Positions 8,983 through 20,800 of a stretch of 64,000 nucleotides of DNA are shown here, piece after piece. Under the pieces are notes generated by a model that saw only the letters and a list, made by a program, of their open reading frames with translations, was not told the DNA's origin and did no database searches. The translations under genes and the position numbers were made by a program. The stretch covers positions 62,001-126,000 of the forward strand of contig NZ_RYUH01000014.1 of NCBI RefSeq assembly GCF_004155535.1, in the 5' to 3' direction. The number at the start of each line of letters is the position of its first letter. Within the stretch, counting starts at the first letter, position 1. This DNA comes from Bifidobacterium pseudolongum subsp. globosum (GTDB taxonomy: Bacteria > Actinomycetota > Actinomycetes > Actinomycetales > Bifidobacteriaceae).

Positions 8983-11900
8983 TCAGTCCTCCCTCGTCTC
9001 GAACACGGTGGATATGCGCCCGTTGCACGCCGGGCACAGCGCGGTGAGCCGGCAATGCGCGGCGTGGGCGGCCGTCGGGTGCGCCTCGATCCGCACCGAC
9101 CGGCTTGCCGCGGCCGTGTAGAACACGCGCGCGATCATCGTGAGCGCCCACACCGCCATCGTGCCGCGCAACGCCATGAACTGCCGCCATGCCTCGTGTG
9201 GCACGCCCGCCGGCGCCTCGTCGGGCAGGTCGAGCGTGAAGAGCTTGCCCACCGCCGTCACATAGGGGCGCTTGGTGAAGGCATGCGCATTGATCGCGCC
9301 ATCACGGAAGAGCGGCTCCTGGAAGTAGGTTTCGGCGTTGGCGCCACGCATGGCCGGGGCCGGCGCCTCCTGCACGTCGAACAGCGTGCTCTGCGCGATG
9401 GGCATGCCGGCCTGCTCGCCGTCTTCGGGGAACATGCGCGAAAGCTGGTAACACACGAGTTGCAGGTCGTTGAAATTGTCCGCCCCTGAATGCCTGCGGC
9501 CGGTCTTGTAATCGATGAGGCGCGCCACATGCGTGCCGTCGGCGAGCACGCGCGTCTCCTCACGGTCGATGCGCCCGGTCAGGCGCACCACCAGATCCGC
9601 GCTCATGCCGTCCGGCCAGCCGCCCACGAGGGCGCCCATCAGCGCGACCATCGTGGATTCACTGACCGCGTCCACGCCGTCGATCGCGTTGTAGGCGCGC
9701 GTCACCTCGGGCACACCGAACCGGGCCGTGAACTCGACTTCGGCCCTCGCGTCGATGAGCGTGCCCACCTCGAACTGCGCCGTGCTGCCCAGCCCATAGC
9801 GGCCGGGCAGGTTCGAATTGACGAAATACGCGGCGATGTTCCCGAACGTGCCGCGCGCGTCGTCGTCTTTCGCGAGCGCGCGGAACCGCTCCTCCATGTC
9901 TTCGACGTCGAGCGGGTCGTCACGCCCCTGCTCGTACAGCGCGAACATGGCGTCCGCGATCCGTTCGATGCGCTCATCGGGCGCAAGGTCGGGCAGGTGG
10001 CCGGGCCTGTCCCATCCGCGCTGCGTGGCCTCGCACGCGATGTCGTGCACGATCGTGCCGAAGTTCTGGTCCGCGGTGGAGCGCTGAGGGCCGAAGAACT
10101 GCTGCTCCATGCGCGCGCAGACCGGGCAGTTCCACAGGCGGTCCACCTTGGACGGCGACAGGGTGACGACGTTGCCCTCCTGCTGCGCGAAGGGGTCGGC
10201 TGGGGTGGCCGCGGTGCGCGCTTCGGGCGACGCGGTGTGGTGCGCCGCGCGCGACCGGTGCGTGGCCGTGCGCGCGGGTTCGGCGGCGCCATCATCCGAG
10301 TCGTTCCACTCATCGAGGAACGGCCATGTGCCGGGGTCCGCCGCGGCGAACCCGTTCTTCGCCAGCACGGCGAGCGCCTCGATCGCGTCGCGCGCTTCGG
10401 GCGCATCGGCGCTGTGCGTGGCGAGCGTGGTGCGGGCGAGCGCGATCAGCCCGCGCACGTCGGCGTCGAGCGCCTCGTGCGCACCATCGCCGAGCTGCGT
10501 GTAGCGGCGCGAGCGCGGATTGGCGTCGCGGCTGCGGTCGAAGTGCTCGGGCAGGTAGGTGTACAGGAAGTCGGACGGCGCGAGGTCGTCGTTGAGCACG
10601 GCACTGACGGTGACGCGCTCGCCCGCTCGCGTGAGCGCCACGAGGAGGCTTTTCTGTTCCGAGGCGAGCACCTCCTGCAGGCCCGTGCCGCCGGGCGCGC
10701 CGTCCTGGGTCGCGTCGAGCCGGCCGTGCAGCAGCACGTCCACGAGGTCTTCGCCGCCGAACATCGTGTTGCGCGCGGCGAGGTTGGGCCAGACGTCCTG
10801 CTGCACGCCCGGCAGCCATACGAGCGGCCATGCGTGGCCCGCGGCGCCGGCGGGCGTGGTCACGGTGACCGCTTCGTCGAGCGGCGCCACATGCGCGAGC
10901 GAGTCGGCTTCGATCTGCAGGCCGCGCACCTGTTCGATGAACGCGCCGATCGTGTGGGCGGCGCCTTCGGTACGCGCGTATTCGAACAGGCGCATCGCCG
11001 TGTCGAGCCGGTCGTTGGCGGCGCGGCCGGCGGGCGTGTTGAACAGCGCCTGCCCCTGCCAGTCGCGCGCCACGCCGCACGCCTCCCAGGCGGCCTCGAG
11101 CGCGAACTGCGGGCCGGGGTCGCGCAGCTCGCGCAACGCGCCGGCGATTTGCCCCACCCGGCTCCACAGGCGCGCGAAGCGGCGCGCGGGCGCGTTCGGG
11201 TTGACATAGCGGCCGTCGCCTTCGCCGCGCCATGTGCCGCAGATGCGTTCGATGCTGTCGATGACCTGCGGGGCGCCGTCGTGCGCGAGCATGAGCATCA
11301 TCGCGTCTTCGCCGAAATCGGGAACGGCGCGCGCCGCCGGGTCGACGATCGATTCGTCAACGCGCACGTGCGCCTCCTCTTCGCGGGCGGCGCGGGCGGC
11401 TTCGAGTTGCGCCGCAAGGTCGGTCCATTGCGCGATCAGTCCGGCGAGCGCGCCATCGCCGCCTTCTGCCTGCGCCACCTGTGCGAGGGCCTGCAGCGAG
11501 CGCATCGCCGCCTGCACCGGTCCCATGTCCATGGGGCGCGGCGGTTCCTTTGCGGGGGCGTCGAGCAGCGGGCTCGCGGCGATCATGCGCACGCGCGCGC
11601 CGACCCAGGCGGCGAGCGCGGCGGGGGCGAGCGTGCGGTTGGCGAGCCCCTGGTTGCGCAGTTGCGCAAGTTCGATGAGCGCGAACAGCGCCTGGACGAA
11701 CGGCTCTTCGGCGAGGGGGCGCGTGACCGACGAGAAGCGCACCGGCACGCCGTCGCGGCGCAGGCGGTCGCCGAGCGTGCGGATCGCGCCGTTGTCGTGC
11801 ATGATCACGGCCATGCTGTTCCACGAGCGGCCCAACGTGAGGCGTTCGGTCTTGATGTGCCACACCACATCATCGAGTTCTTCGTTCGCCGAACGGTACA

Positions 11901-13185
11901 GATGCGCGCGCACCGTGCCGTCGGCGCGTTGCGGCGCGTCTTCGGGCAGGGTGCGGATCGGGAACGCGTTGGCGAGTCCGGGCAGTTTGCCGGGGCGCTG
12001 CGGCAACGGCTGGTCCTGCGCTTCGCTCGCGGCGATCGACAGGCTCACGCGTGAGGCCAGCAGTTCGCGCATCGTGGGACCGGTCTGCTGTGCGGGTCCC
12101 AAGTCGACCGGCTCGGCATGCAGCCGCTCTTGCGCCTGGCGGCATACATATTCCGGGTACGATCCGCGGAAGGTCTGCACCGATTCGTCCGGGTTCGCGG
12201 TGAGCAGCAGCCGCACACCGCGGCCGTGCAGCGCCTCGAGGAACGCCAGCCCGGCGAGCGTCGTGTCGTGGAAGTCGTCGACGACGAGCATGGCCGGCAG
12301 GTCACCGGGTTCGGCCTCGCGCGCGGCGGCGGCGCCGGCCACCTGCAGGTACGACGAATCGAGGCGGTAATCGTTGGGGTATTGCGCGCCGATCATCGCG
12401 ATGTATTCGGCACGCAGCGCGAACGCGAGCCGCCATTGGATCGCGAGACGCGCGCCGGTGATCCCCGCGCCGTCCGTGGCGGCGAGCACGCGCTGCTCGC
12501 AGTCGGGGCCTGCGCCCGATTCGTCCATGCGCGCGAGCATGTCGCGCAATTGCGCGGTGAACGCGCCGTTCACACCGGCCGAGAACAGCGCCTCGGTCGT
12601 GGCCGGGTCGCCGCCGTGCTCCCCTTCGCGCATGTCTTCGGCCACGTAGCGCGCCCAGTGCTCGTTGGCGAAGTAGTCGCGCAGCAGCTGGCATGTGGCG
12701 CACATCTCACCGGCCTGCACATGGGCCAGGTGCACGCCGAGCACGCGGCGCAGCAGCGCGTCCTGTTCGGCGCCGTTGAGCAGTTTGGGCAGCGGCAGGC
12801 CCGCGCGCGCACGCGCCTGCGTGATGAGGCGGAACGCGAGCGCGTTGAGCGTGGTGGCGGGGCGCGCCTGCGTGCTCACGCCGGCATGGCGGATGAGCAG
12901 CGGCGAATACTCGTCCGCGAGCACACGGTTCGGCACGGCGAGCACTGCCGCCGATTCGCCGAACACGTCCATCGCGCGCATCGCCGCGGCCACGGCGAGC
13001 ATCGTGCGCCCGCGGCGCGGCGGCGCCGTCACGAGCACGGCCGGGGCCCCGGGGGCACTCCCGGCCTCGAACAGCGGCGCGAACCGCGCGTCGTCCAGCG
13101 TGGCGCGCGCCTGTGCGAGCACGTCGTCGATCGATGCGGCGCGCCCCGCCTGTGGAGCCGCCGCAGAAGCTGTGTTGTGCGTCAT
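8983..13185 (-). CDS. adnA: AdnA-like helicase-nuclease with degenerate motor
   Basis: A 1400-residue partner of the downstream helicase. The N-terminus has a helicase fold, but the Walker A region reads APPRRGRT (54-61): the first Gly is Ala and the ATP-binding Lys is Arg, so ATP hydrolysis is unlikely. A Walker B-like LVVDDFHD and a late ALTRAGERV motif remain. The C-terminal nuclease has NFGTIVHD, TGRIDREET and LIDYKTGRR, all apparently active. Cys residues occur at LWNCPVC and at C1378, C1384 and C1387, and could bind metal or an iron-sulfur cluster. The start at 13185 is chosen because the longer frame would run across the divergent kinase gene. The pair should load recombination at DNA ends in place of RecBCD or AddAB. 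Confidence 0.82.
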   Translation of the reverse strand: MTHNTASAAAPQAGRAASIDDVLAQARATLDDARFAPLFEAGSAPGAPAVLVTAPPRRGRTMLAVAAAMRAMDVFGESAAVLAVPNRVLADEYSPLLIRHAGVSTQARPATTLNALAFRLITQARARAGLPLPKLLNGAEQDALLRRVLGVHLAHVQAGEMCATCQLLRDYFANEHWARYVAEDMREGEHGGDPATTEALFSAGVNGAFTAQLRDMLARMDESGAGPDCEQRVLAATDGAGITGARLAIQWRLAFALRAEYIAMIGAQYPNDYRLDSSYLQVAGAAAAREAEPGDLPAMLVVDDFHDTTLAGLAFLEALHGRGVRLLLTANPDESVQTFRGSYPEYVCRQAQERLHAEPVDLGPAQQTGPTMRELLASRVSLSIAASEAQDQPLPQRPGKLPGLANAFPIRTLPEDAPQRADGTVRAHLYRSANEELDDVVWHIKTERLTLGRSWNSMAVIMHDNGAIRTLGDRLRRDGVPVRFSSVTRPLAEEPFVQALFALIELAQLRNQGLANRTLAPAALAAWVGARVRMIAASPLLDAPAKEPPRPMDMGPVQAAMRSLQALAQVAQAEGGDGALAGLIAQWTDLAAQLEAARAAREEEAHVRVDESIVDPAARAVPDFGEDAMMLMLAHDGAPQVIDSIERICGTWRGEGDGRYVNPNAPARRFARLWSRVGQIAGALRELRDPGPQFALEAAWEACGVARDWQGQALFNTPAGRAANDRLDTAMRLFEYARTEGAAHTIGAFIEQVRGLQIEADSLAHVAPLDEAVTVTTPAGAAGHAWPLVWLPGVQQDVWPNLAARNTMFGGEDLVDVLLHGRLDATQDGAPGGTGLQEVLASEQKSLLVALTRAGERVTVSAVLNDDLAPSDFLYTYLPEHFDRSRDANPRSRRYTQLGDGAHEALDADVRGLIALARTTLATHSADAPEARDAIEALAVLAKNGFAAADPGTWPFLDEWNDSDDGAAEPARTATHRSRAAHHTASPEARTAATPADPFAQQEGNVVTLSPSKVDRLWNCPVCARMEQQFFGPQRSTADQNFGTIVHDIACEATQRGWDRPGHLPDLAPDERIERIADAMFALYEQGRDDPLDVEDMEERFRALAKDDDARGTFGNIAAYFVNSNLPGRYGLGSTAQFEVGTLIDARAEVEFTARFGVPEVTRAYNAIDGVDAVSESTMVALMGALVGGWPDGMSADLVVRLTGRIDREETRVLADGTHVARLIDYKTGRRHSGADNFNDLQLVCYQLSRMFPEDGEQAGMPIAQSTLFDVQEAPAPAMRGANAETYFQEPLFRDGAINAHAFTKRPYVTAVGKLFTLDLPDEAPAGVPHEAWRQFMALRGTMAVWALTMIARVFYTAAASRSVRIEAHPTAAHAAHCRLTALCPACNGRISTVFETRED

Positions 13186-13350
13186 CGCCCGTCCATCCCT
13201 TCCGGTCCAACCAGTGCCCGCGCAGGGCGGAGGCACCCGGCCTCCCAGCATACCGTGGCGCGCACGCGCATGCCAGCGCCTCGGTTGCACAGGCGCGTCG
13301 AAAGGGCAGTATGACGCCAATGCGAACGATGTCACATATTGGCCACGGGG

Positions 13351-13379
13351 TAGACAGCAGCCGGCCGCTCCAGCACAAT
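13351..13379 (+). promoter_or_regulatory. Likely promoter of the PFNA operon
   Basis: TAGACA (13351-13356), then a 17-base spacer, then CACAAT (13374-13379). The -35 box matches the sigma-70 consensus at 5 of 6 positions. The predicted start lies about 40 bases before the kinase gene, which has its own ribosome site. It is the best box pair in the 241-base divergent gap. Confidence 0.55.
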
Positions 13380-13426
13380 GGACTTCATTCGCGAACAGCG
13401 GCCGCCCGCACCGATGAGGGGATGAG

Positions 13427-14845
13427 ATGTACCACACAGCGCATGGCGCCACGCCAGACTCGGCACCAGCCCCACCACGATTGGACGGCTACGAGTACCG
13501 CGGCATCCTCGGGTCCGGGTCGACGGCCACCGTGTACCGCTACCTGCAGCACGGCACCAACCGCGAAGTGGCGGTCAAGGTGAGCACGGCGCGGCTCGAC
13601 CCCAAGGCGGGCGCGCGCTTCCGCACCGAGGCCAACTTCATGGCCAGGCTTTCCGCGCACCCCTACATCCTGTCGATCTACGGCGCCGGCATCACCGCCG
13701 ACGGCCGCAGCTACATCGTCTTCGAATACGCGCCCGGCGGCAACCTCAAGGACCTGCTGGCCACACGCCGCTTCGACGCCGAGGAGACGCTCGACATCGG
13801 CGTCAACCTCGCGAGCGCGCTGGCCACCGCGCACCGCAACGGCATCGTGCACCGCGACATCAAGACGAGCAATGTGCTCATCACCGAGCAAGGGCTGCCC
13901 GCGCTCGCCGACTTCGGCATCTCCGCTTCGGTGTACGACAAGCGCAGCACCGGCTTCTCGCTGCCATGGGCTCCGCCGGAGGTGCTCGCCTCCAACGGCT
14001 CGGGCACCGACGCGAGCGACATCTACTCGCTCGCCGCCACGCTGTATGCGATGCTCGCGGGGCGATCGCCGTTCGAACACGGCTACCGCCCGCGCACGAT
14101 GCAGGAGCTCGGCGCGCATATCATGAACGACCCGGTGCCGCCGCTGAACCGCCCCGACGTGCCGGCGCAGGTGGAGCGTGTGCTCGCCAAGGCGATGAGC
14201 CACAACCCCGAGGACCGCTATTATTCCGCCGTCGAGTTCGCGCGCGCCATGCAACAGGCGCAGATCGACTGCTACGGCCATGCCACGCCGCTGACGGTGG
14301 AAGGCGTGGACCGCTTCGGCAAGGCCGTGCTGCAGCGCCGTGGCGCGCACACCGCCGCGCCGGCCGCCGCCGACACCGCCAAGCGCGGCCCCTCGCGCGG
14401 CGCGTGGATCGCGATCGGCGCCGCCGTGGCCGTGGTGGCCGCCGGTGTGGCGTTGTTCTGCACGCTTGTGCTGCCGAACCTCGACCATGTGGACGGCGGC
14501 GAGGCGCAGGTGGTCAACCCGAGCTTCGGCTCGCAGGCCACGCCAAGCGCCGGCGCGCAGCCCTCCGCCGGCGGCGCCGTGCCCTCCCCCACCAACGTGG
14601 TGGGCAGGTACAGCGGCGATTCCGTGATATTTACGTGGAAGAATCCCGATCCGCAGCCCGGCGACCGGTATGCGTGGGTTATCATCGACGACGATTCGGA
14701 AGGGCTCACGAACTCCGCCCTCACCGCCGACCAGCGTGTTGTGGTGAAGGCGGGCGACCGCACGCAGACCTGCATCCGCGTGAGCATCGTGCGTGAGGAC
14801 CGGCAGATGTCCACCAGCCCGGCCACGATCTGCGCCGCGCGCTGA
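13427..14845 (+). CDS. pkb2: Membrane Ser/Thr protein kinase, first gene of the PFNA operon
   Basis: A 472-residue eukaryotic-type kinase. The kinase domain spans about 22-285: Gly loop LGSGSTATVY (29-38), ATP-binding K51 in VAVKV, catalytic loop HRDIKTSN (142-149, base D144), DFG at 162-164, and an activation segment ending in WAPPEVL. One transmembrane helix (about 325-349) is followed by a Pro/Ser linker and an extracellular beta-rich domain of about 100 residues resembling a fibronectin-III fold. No PASTA repeats are present, so this is not a PknB/StkP muropeptide sensor. A clear AGGGG ribosome site precedes the start. Order and content match the bifidobacterial PFNA cluster described by Danilenko and colleagues, where this gene is pkb2. 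The extracellular domain is the likely sensor. Confidence 0.92.
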   Translation: MYHTAHGATPDSAPAPPRLDGYEYRGILGSGSTATVYRYLQHGTNREVAVKVSTARLDPKAGARFRTEANFMARLSAHPYILSIYGAGITADGRSYIVFEYAPGGNLKDLLATRRFDAEETLDIGVNLASALATAHRNGIVHRDIKTSNVLITEQGLPALADFGISASVYDKRSTGFSLPWAPPEVLASNGSGTDASDIYSLAATLYAMLAGRSPFEHGYRPRTMQELGAHIMNDPVPPLNRPDVPAQVERVLAKAMSHNPEDRYYSAVEFARAMQQAQIDCYGHATPLTVEGVDRFGKAVLQRRGAHTAAPAAADTAKRGPSRGAWIAIGAAVAVVAAGVALFCTLVLPNLDHVDGGEAQVVNPSFGSQATPSAGAQPSAGGAVPSPTNVVGRYSGDSVIFTWKNPDPQPGDRYAWVIIDDDSEGLTNSALTADQRVVVKAGDRTQTCIRVSIVREDRQMSTSPATICAAR

Positions 14846-14899
14846 CCCATCCACCACTTGGGCCCCACACCGAACAGTTACGACGAGGAAAGGCATGCC

Positions 14900-17800
14900 A
14901 TGGCCCGAACGCCGCACCCCCAGCCGCACCCCGGCGGTGACGCCGGCGGCGCACGCCGCCGCACGCACGACCTGAACGCCCGCGTGCGCCAGTTCGTCGG
15001 CGCGCGCCACCGGCCGTGGCTCGTGCCGCTCGTCACGCTGCTCGCGGTGGTCGCGGTCATCGCCGGCGCGGTCCTCGTCAGTTCGGTCACCCAGCGCCAC
15101 CTGCAGCTCGACGACGGCACCGTATGGGTCACATCGTTGCAGGACGGCAAGGCGGCGCGCTACAACGTGCGCCTGCAGGAACCCGACACGGCCGTGGCGG
15201 CGAGCGCCCCGAAGTTCGACGTGGCGCAGCAGGGGGCGAGCACGGTGCTCGCCGAAGGCACGCAGGTGAGCGCGATCCACCCCTCCACGATCAGCCTGGC
15301 CGATGCGGCCCCCACCGGCGCGGCCATGCAGTCGTTCGTGGCGAACGGCACGCTCGCGCTGTTCAACCGTGCGCGCGGCGACGTGTGGGTGGGCGATGCC
15401 GGCGATGTGAAGGCCCTGAACGCGGCGGAGACGCCTGCGCACATGAAGCTCGGCGTCGGCGGCCTGGCCGCCGTCACAGCCGACGGCACCGTGTACGGCT
15501 ACCGGCCGAAAGACGGCATGGTGCTCGCCATCGACGACCGCGGCGCGCCCGACCATGTGCGCGAGGCCGGTTCGCTGAGCGACGGCAAGGCACAGAGCGC
15601 CGACTCGTTCACCGTCGTCGACGGCCAGGGCGTCATCAGCGACGGCGACGACATCATCTGGAACGGCGGGCGCGCCACGTTCGCCGACGCCGCGCCGCTC
15701 GTGCTGCAGGCGCCGAGCGCCGACGGCAAGCAGGGCGCGTGGGTCGCGGCCGGTGCGCCCAGCGGGCTTGCGCTCGTCGACCTGACCAAGCGCGGCGGCG
15801 AGGCGCGCCTCATCGCGTCGGGCGGCCAGGGCGAGCCCGCACAGCCGGCCTCGAGCGGCGGCTGTGTATACGCGGCGTTCGCGCAGCACGCGAACAACTC
15901 TGTGCGCGCATGCTCGGCCGCCGACAACCCGGCCTACGCCACACTCGAGGAGGTCACGCCGACCTCGCAGCTGCAGTTCCGCGTCAACCACCGGCTTGTG
16001 GTGCTCAACGACGTGGCGAATGGCAACATCTGGAATCCGGACGAGTCGACCGACGTCATCAAGATCCAGTGGAAGACGATCGAGACGCGGCAGAACGAGG
16101 CCGAGCGCAGCAACGACGACAGCACGAGCAACAAGCACACCTTCGAAAAGACGTGCTCCACGCAGTCCGGGCAGATCAAGGCCGTGGACGACACGTTCGG
16201 CGTGCGCGCCGGCGCGCACCAGATCCTCGACGTGCTGCGCAACGACGAGCAGACGGATTGCTCGGTGCTGCGCATCACCTCGGTCAGCGCGCCGAAGAAC
16301 GGCACGATCACCATCTCGCCGATCTACGACGGACGCTACCTGCAGCTCGACGCGAGCCATGCCGGCGCCGGCGCCGTGACGTTCACGTACGAGATCGGCG
16401 ACGGCCGCGACCAGACCTCACAAGGCACGGTCACGCTCAATGTGACCGGCGCGGAGAACCGCGCGCCGCGCCAGACCGACGCCCCCGAGCAGATCGACGT
16501 GGAGCAGGGCGCGAGCTACACCGGCAACGTGCTCGGCGCGTTCACCGACGACGACGGCGACCCGCTCACGCTCGTCAACGCCACGGTCGAGAACACCGAC
16601 GAGGCCACGGTCTCGACGCGCGCCGACGGCCTGCTCACGTTCAACGCCGGGTCGATGGCCGTGGGCCGCGCCACCGTGCGCCTGACCGTCTCGGACGGCC
16701 GTGAGACGGCCACCGGCACCGTGTATTTCTCGGTGCGGCCGGCGAACACGCTGCCCGCCGTGATCGACCCGCTCATCCGCCGCACCACGCCCGGCACCGC
16801 CATGCGCGTGTCGCTCAAGCAGTATGTGCACGGCACGTCGGCCGAACCGGCGCGCCTCACGCAGGTCGACACGCCCGACAAGGCCACGACCACGCTCAAC
16901 GCCTCCGACATGAGCTTCTCGTTCACCGCGCAGACCCCCGGCACGTATTACGTGCCGTACACGGTCACGCAAGGCACGATCCCGGCCACGGGCCTGGCGC
17001 GCATCGAGGTGGAGGCGTTGACCGAAGACACCTCGAAGCCGGTGGCCGCGAACGACGTGGCGCTGCTGGGCGCCGACAACACGGCGATCGTGGAACCGCT
17101 CGCCAACGACGTGGACCCGATGGGCGGCGTGCTGTCGGTGACCTCCGTCAAGGCGCCCGCCAACACCAACGTCAAAGTGGGGCTCGTGTCGAACAAGCGC
17201 GTCTACCTGACCGCCGTGCGCATGCCGACCGAACCGATCCCGATCGAATACACGGTGGCGAACGAGGTCGGCGCGTCCAACGGCACGATCGTGCTGCAGC
17301 CGCCGGCGCCCTCGCATGCGAGCAGCGCGCCGAAGGCGTCGAACGTGAACGTCTCCGTGCGTACCGGCGGCATCGTCTCGGTCGACGTGCCCGACCACGT
17401 GAGCTACAGCGACGGCACCACGATCACGCTCGGCAACGACCTGCAGTACGACCCCGAGACCTTCCGTGGGCTCGTGTTCGTGGCCTCCGACATCGTGCGC
17501 TACCAGGCGCCCGCCGAGCCCGGATCCTACCCCGTCACGTACACGGTGCGCGACAACCTCGGCAACGCGGCCTCCGCCACGATCACCTTCGCCGTGCATG
17601 AGGCGAACGCCGAGACCAAGGCCGAGGCCAATCCGGTCGACGTGGACGCGCAGGTGGCGGCGGGCCAGAAGATCCGCATCCCCATCACGCTGCGCGGCAT
17701 CGACGCCGACGGCGACGACGTGCAGCTGCTGGGCCTGGGCAACACCGCGCCCACCAAGGGGCGCATCGCCGAAGTGGGCGCCGACTACCTGATCTACGAG

Positions 17801-20800
17801 GCGTACACCGACAGCACCGGCACCGACGAGTTCACGTACGCGGTCGAGGATTGGACCGGACGGCGCGCGCAGGCGAGCGTGCGCGTCGGCATCTTCCAAA
17901 GCGGCGCCAATTCCACCGTGTATGCGCGCGACGACACGATCACGCTGCGCCCGAACACGACGACGACCGTGCCCGTGCTGATCAACGACGTGGCGAGCGA
18001 CGACAGCGAGCTCACCGTGTCCGACCACCTCGAGCTGCAGGGCATCAGCGAAGCGAGCGTGCACGACGGCCAGATCACGTTCACGACGCCCGACAAGGCC
18101 GGCACCGCATTCATCGTGTATGCGATCAGCAACGCGGCCGGGCTGGGCGACACCGCCACGCTCACGGTGACGACGGACCCGCAGGCGCCGATCGCCCCGC
18201 CGACCGCCTACGACTACCGCGTGCCGGCGATCGCCACGATCGACAAGCGGTCGGTCGATGTGGATGTCTCGCCATGGATCGCGAACCCTTCAGGCGGCGC
18301 CGACGAGCTCGAGGTGGGCATCGACCCCTCGGCCGCAGGCAGCGCGCGCGTGCGCGGCGGCACGACGATCACCGTGGATCTGACGGACGAGGCGCGCGCC
18401 GTGCCGTACACCGTCACGAACACGACGCACAACGTGACGTCGACCGCGTTCATCCAAGTGCCCGCATACGGCGTGTTCCCGCCGACGCTGCGCCCCAAGG
18501 CGCCGGCGCTCACGGTGAACGCCGGCTCGACGATCACGATCAGCATCGCCGATTACGTGCGCGTGGGCGCCGGCAAGACGGCCGTCGTCGAAAGCCGGGA
18601 TTCGGTGAGCGCCACCAAGGCCGCGGACGCGGACCTCTATGTGGACGACCAGACGCTTTCGTTCACCGCACCCGACGACTACAGCGGCCCCGCCTCGATC
18701 ACGTTCACCGCGACCGACGGCAAGCGCGAAGGGCGCCAAAGCGGCGTCAAACTCATCAATTCCGCGGTGATCACGCTGCCGATCACGGTTGTGGGCGGCC
18801 AGACGCCCCCGCCCACATTCTCATCCACCGCGGTGGATGTGGTGGCGGGCGAATCCCCCATCACCATCGACCTGACGGCCCTGACGCACAGCGCCGCGCC
18901 GGGCGGCCACGACCCGTACACCTACCGCGGCGGCGCCACCGCGTCTGGCATCACCGCGAACCTGAGCGCCGAAGGCAAGCTCGTCGTCAGCGCCGAAGCC
19001 GGTGCAAAGCCCGGCGCCACAGCCTCGGTGCCGATCACGATCAGCTACGGGCATGGCGAGGTGAACGCCGGCATCACCGTGCGCGTCGTGGCGTCACTGC
19101 GCCCGCTCGCGCGAGTGAGCGGCACGACGACGAAGATCAATGCCGGCGAGACGGTGACCGTGCCGGTGTTGCAGGGCGCCTACAACCCGTTCCCCGACGA
19201 ACCGCTGAAGATCGTCGACGCGGCCATGGAGTCGGGGTCCACGCTGACGCTCGCCACAAGCGGCGACTCGCTTTCGGTCACCGCGCCGCAAGACACGTCC
19301 GCGCAGAGCGCGCGCGTCGTCGTGACGGTCGAGGACGCGACCGGCAGTGCGGCGCGCCATGTGACGGCCACGTTCACGTTCATGATCGCCGCCGTGCCCG
19401 ACGCGCCGCGGCTGTCGCCGGTCGGCGGTGACGCGCAGGACGGCGCGGTGGCGCTGCAGTGGACGCCGGGCAACGCCAACGGCAGCCCGATCACCGAATA
19501 CGAGGTGCGCTGGAACGGCGGACAGAAGGTGTGCGGCGCGGTCACGACATGCCAGGTGACCGGACTCAAGAACGGCACGACCTACCTGTTCACCGTGCGC
19601 GCCAGGAACGCCGTGGGCTGGTCCGCCGATTCGAACCAGGTGGAAGGCAAGCCGGACCGCGCGCCGGAAGCGCCGGCGAACGTGGAGGTCAAGGGCGGCT
19701 ACCGCAGCGCGTCCGTCTCGTGGTCCACCGGCAATTACGAAGGCACCCGCCCCGATTCCTACACGGTCAGGCTCGTCGGCCCGCGCGGCTGGACGCAGCA
19801 GCAGTCGGGAGTCACGTCGTCGCCGGCGAATTTCGAGATCCCCAACAATGTGATTGGCGAAGGCTCGTTCACCGCCACGGTGATCGCGCACAACCCCGTC
19901 GGAAACAGCAAGGAAGGCGTCTCGAAGGGCACGTCGGACGTGTGGGGCGACCCGGAGGCCCCGACGGTCAAGCTCGAGCAGGTGGACGACGAGCATCTGC
20001 GCGTGAGCATGACGCCGGGCCATCTGCGCGGCACCGGCTGCACCGCGGTCACGCTGTCGCACGGCTCGGGCATGGATTGCTCGGGTGGTTCCGTGCTCGT
20101 CCCCATCACGAACGACATGTATTTCACCGACGTCACCATCAAGGCCACGATCGCCCCGGCCAAGCCAGGCGTCACCCCCGCTTCCGCCGATTCGAACCCC
20201 GTGCCGGTGAGTGTGGGCGTGGGCACGTCGAGCGTCACGGTCAGCGGCGACGGCGGCACATGCACCGCGAGCTGGTCCACCGACGGCGGCAAAGCGACCG
20301 AAGTGCATGTGCGGTTCGGCGACATCGACCGGCGCGAAGGGCGCGACGGCGAGGTCTCCACGTCGATCGGCCCCTGGCAGTCGTGCCCCGTGGCCACCGT
20401 GCAGCCCTTCGTCAAGGACCATGGCGGCGCCGTGGCCACCGGCGAAAGCCCCCACGTCCACAAGGTCGACCCCAGGATCGACGCGGGCCAGCTGGGCGTG
20501 CAATGGTCGCAGAACGACGAGCACAAGGTGCTCGTGACCAACAACAACGCGATCGACACGTATGGCATGGGCAACGAGACGAACCTGTACGTGGGCTCGC
20601 CGTCCAACCCGGTGCTCGTGGGCTGGGACGGCACCAGCACGGCCGTCACCGTGCCCGACGGGGTGCCCGACGACGCCCAGTGGTTCGTCAAGGTCACGAT
20701 CAACGGCGAAAAGTCGTCGCAGACCGAGTGGGCGCGCATCTCCGGCACGCGACACAAGCTGCCGGTCATGCCCACGCCCGACCCGTCGACGCCCGGACCG

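Noticed and set aside
5059..13185. Phage-defence island
   Set aside because: Two large helicase-nucleases look defence-like, but their pairing, domain order and one dead motor fit AdnAB DNA repair and no defence partners are nearby.
13427..14845. PknB/StkP-type cell-wall sensing kinase
   Set aside because: There are no PASTA repeats outside the membrane; the extracellular part is a single beta-rich domain.
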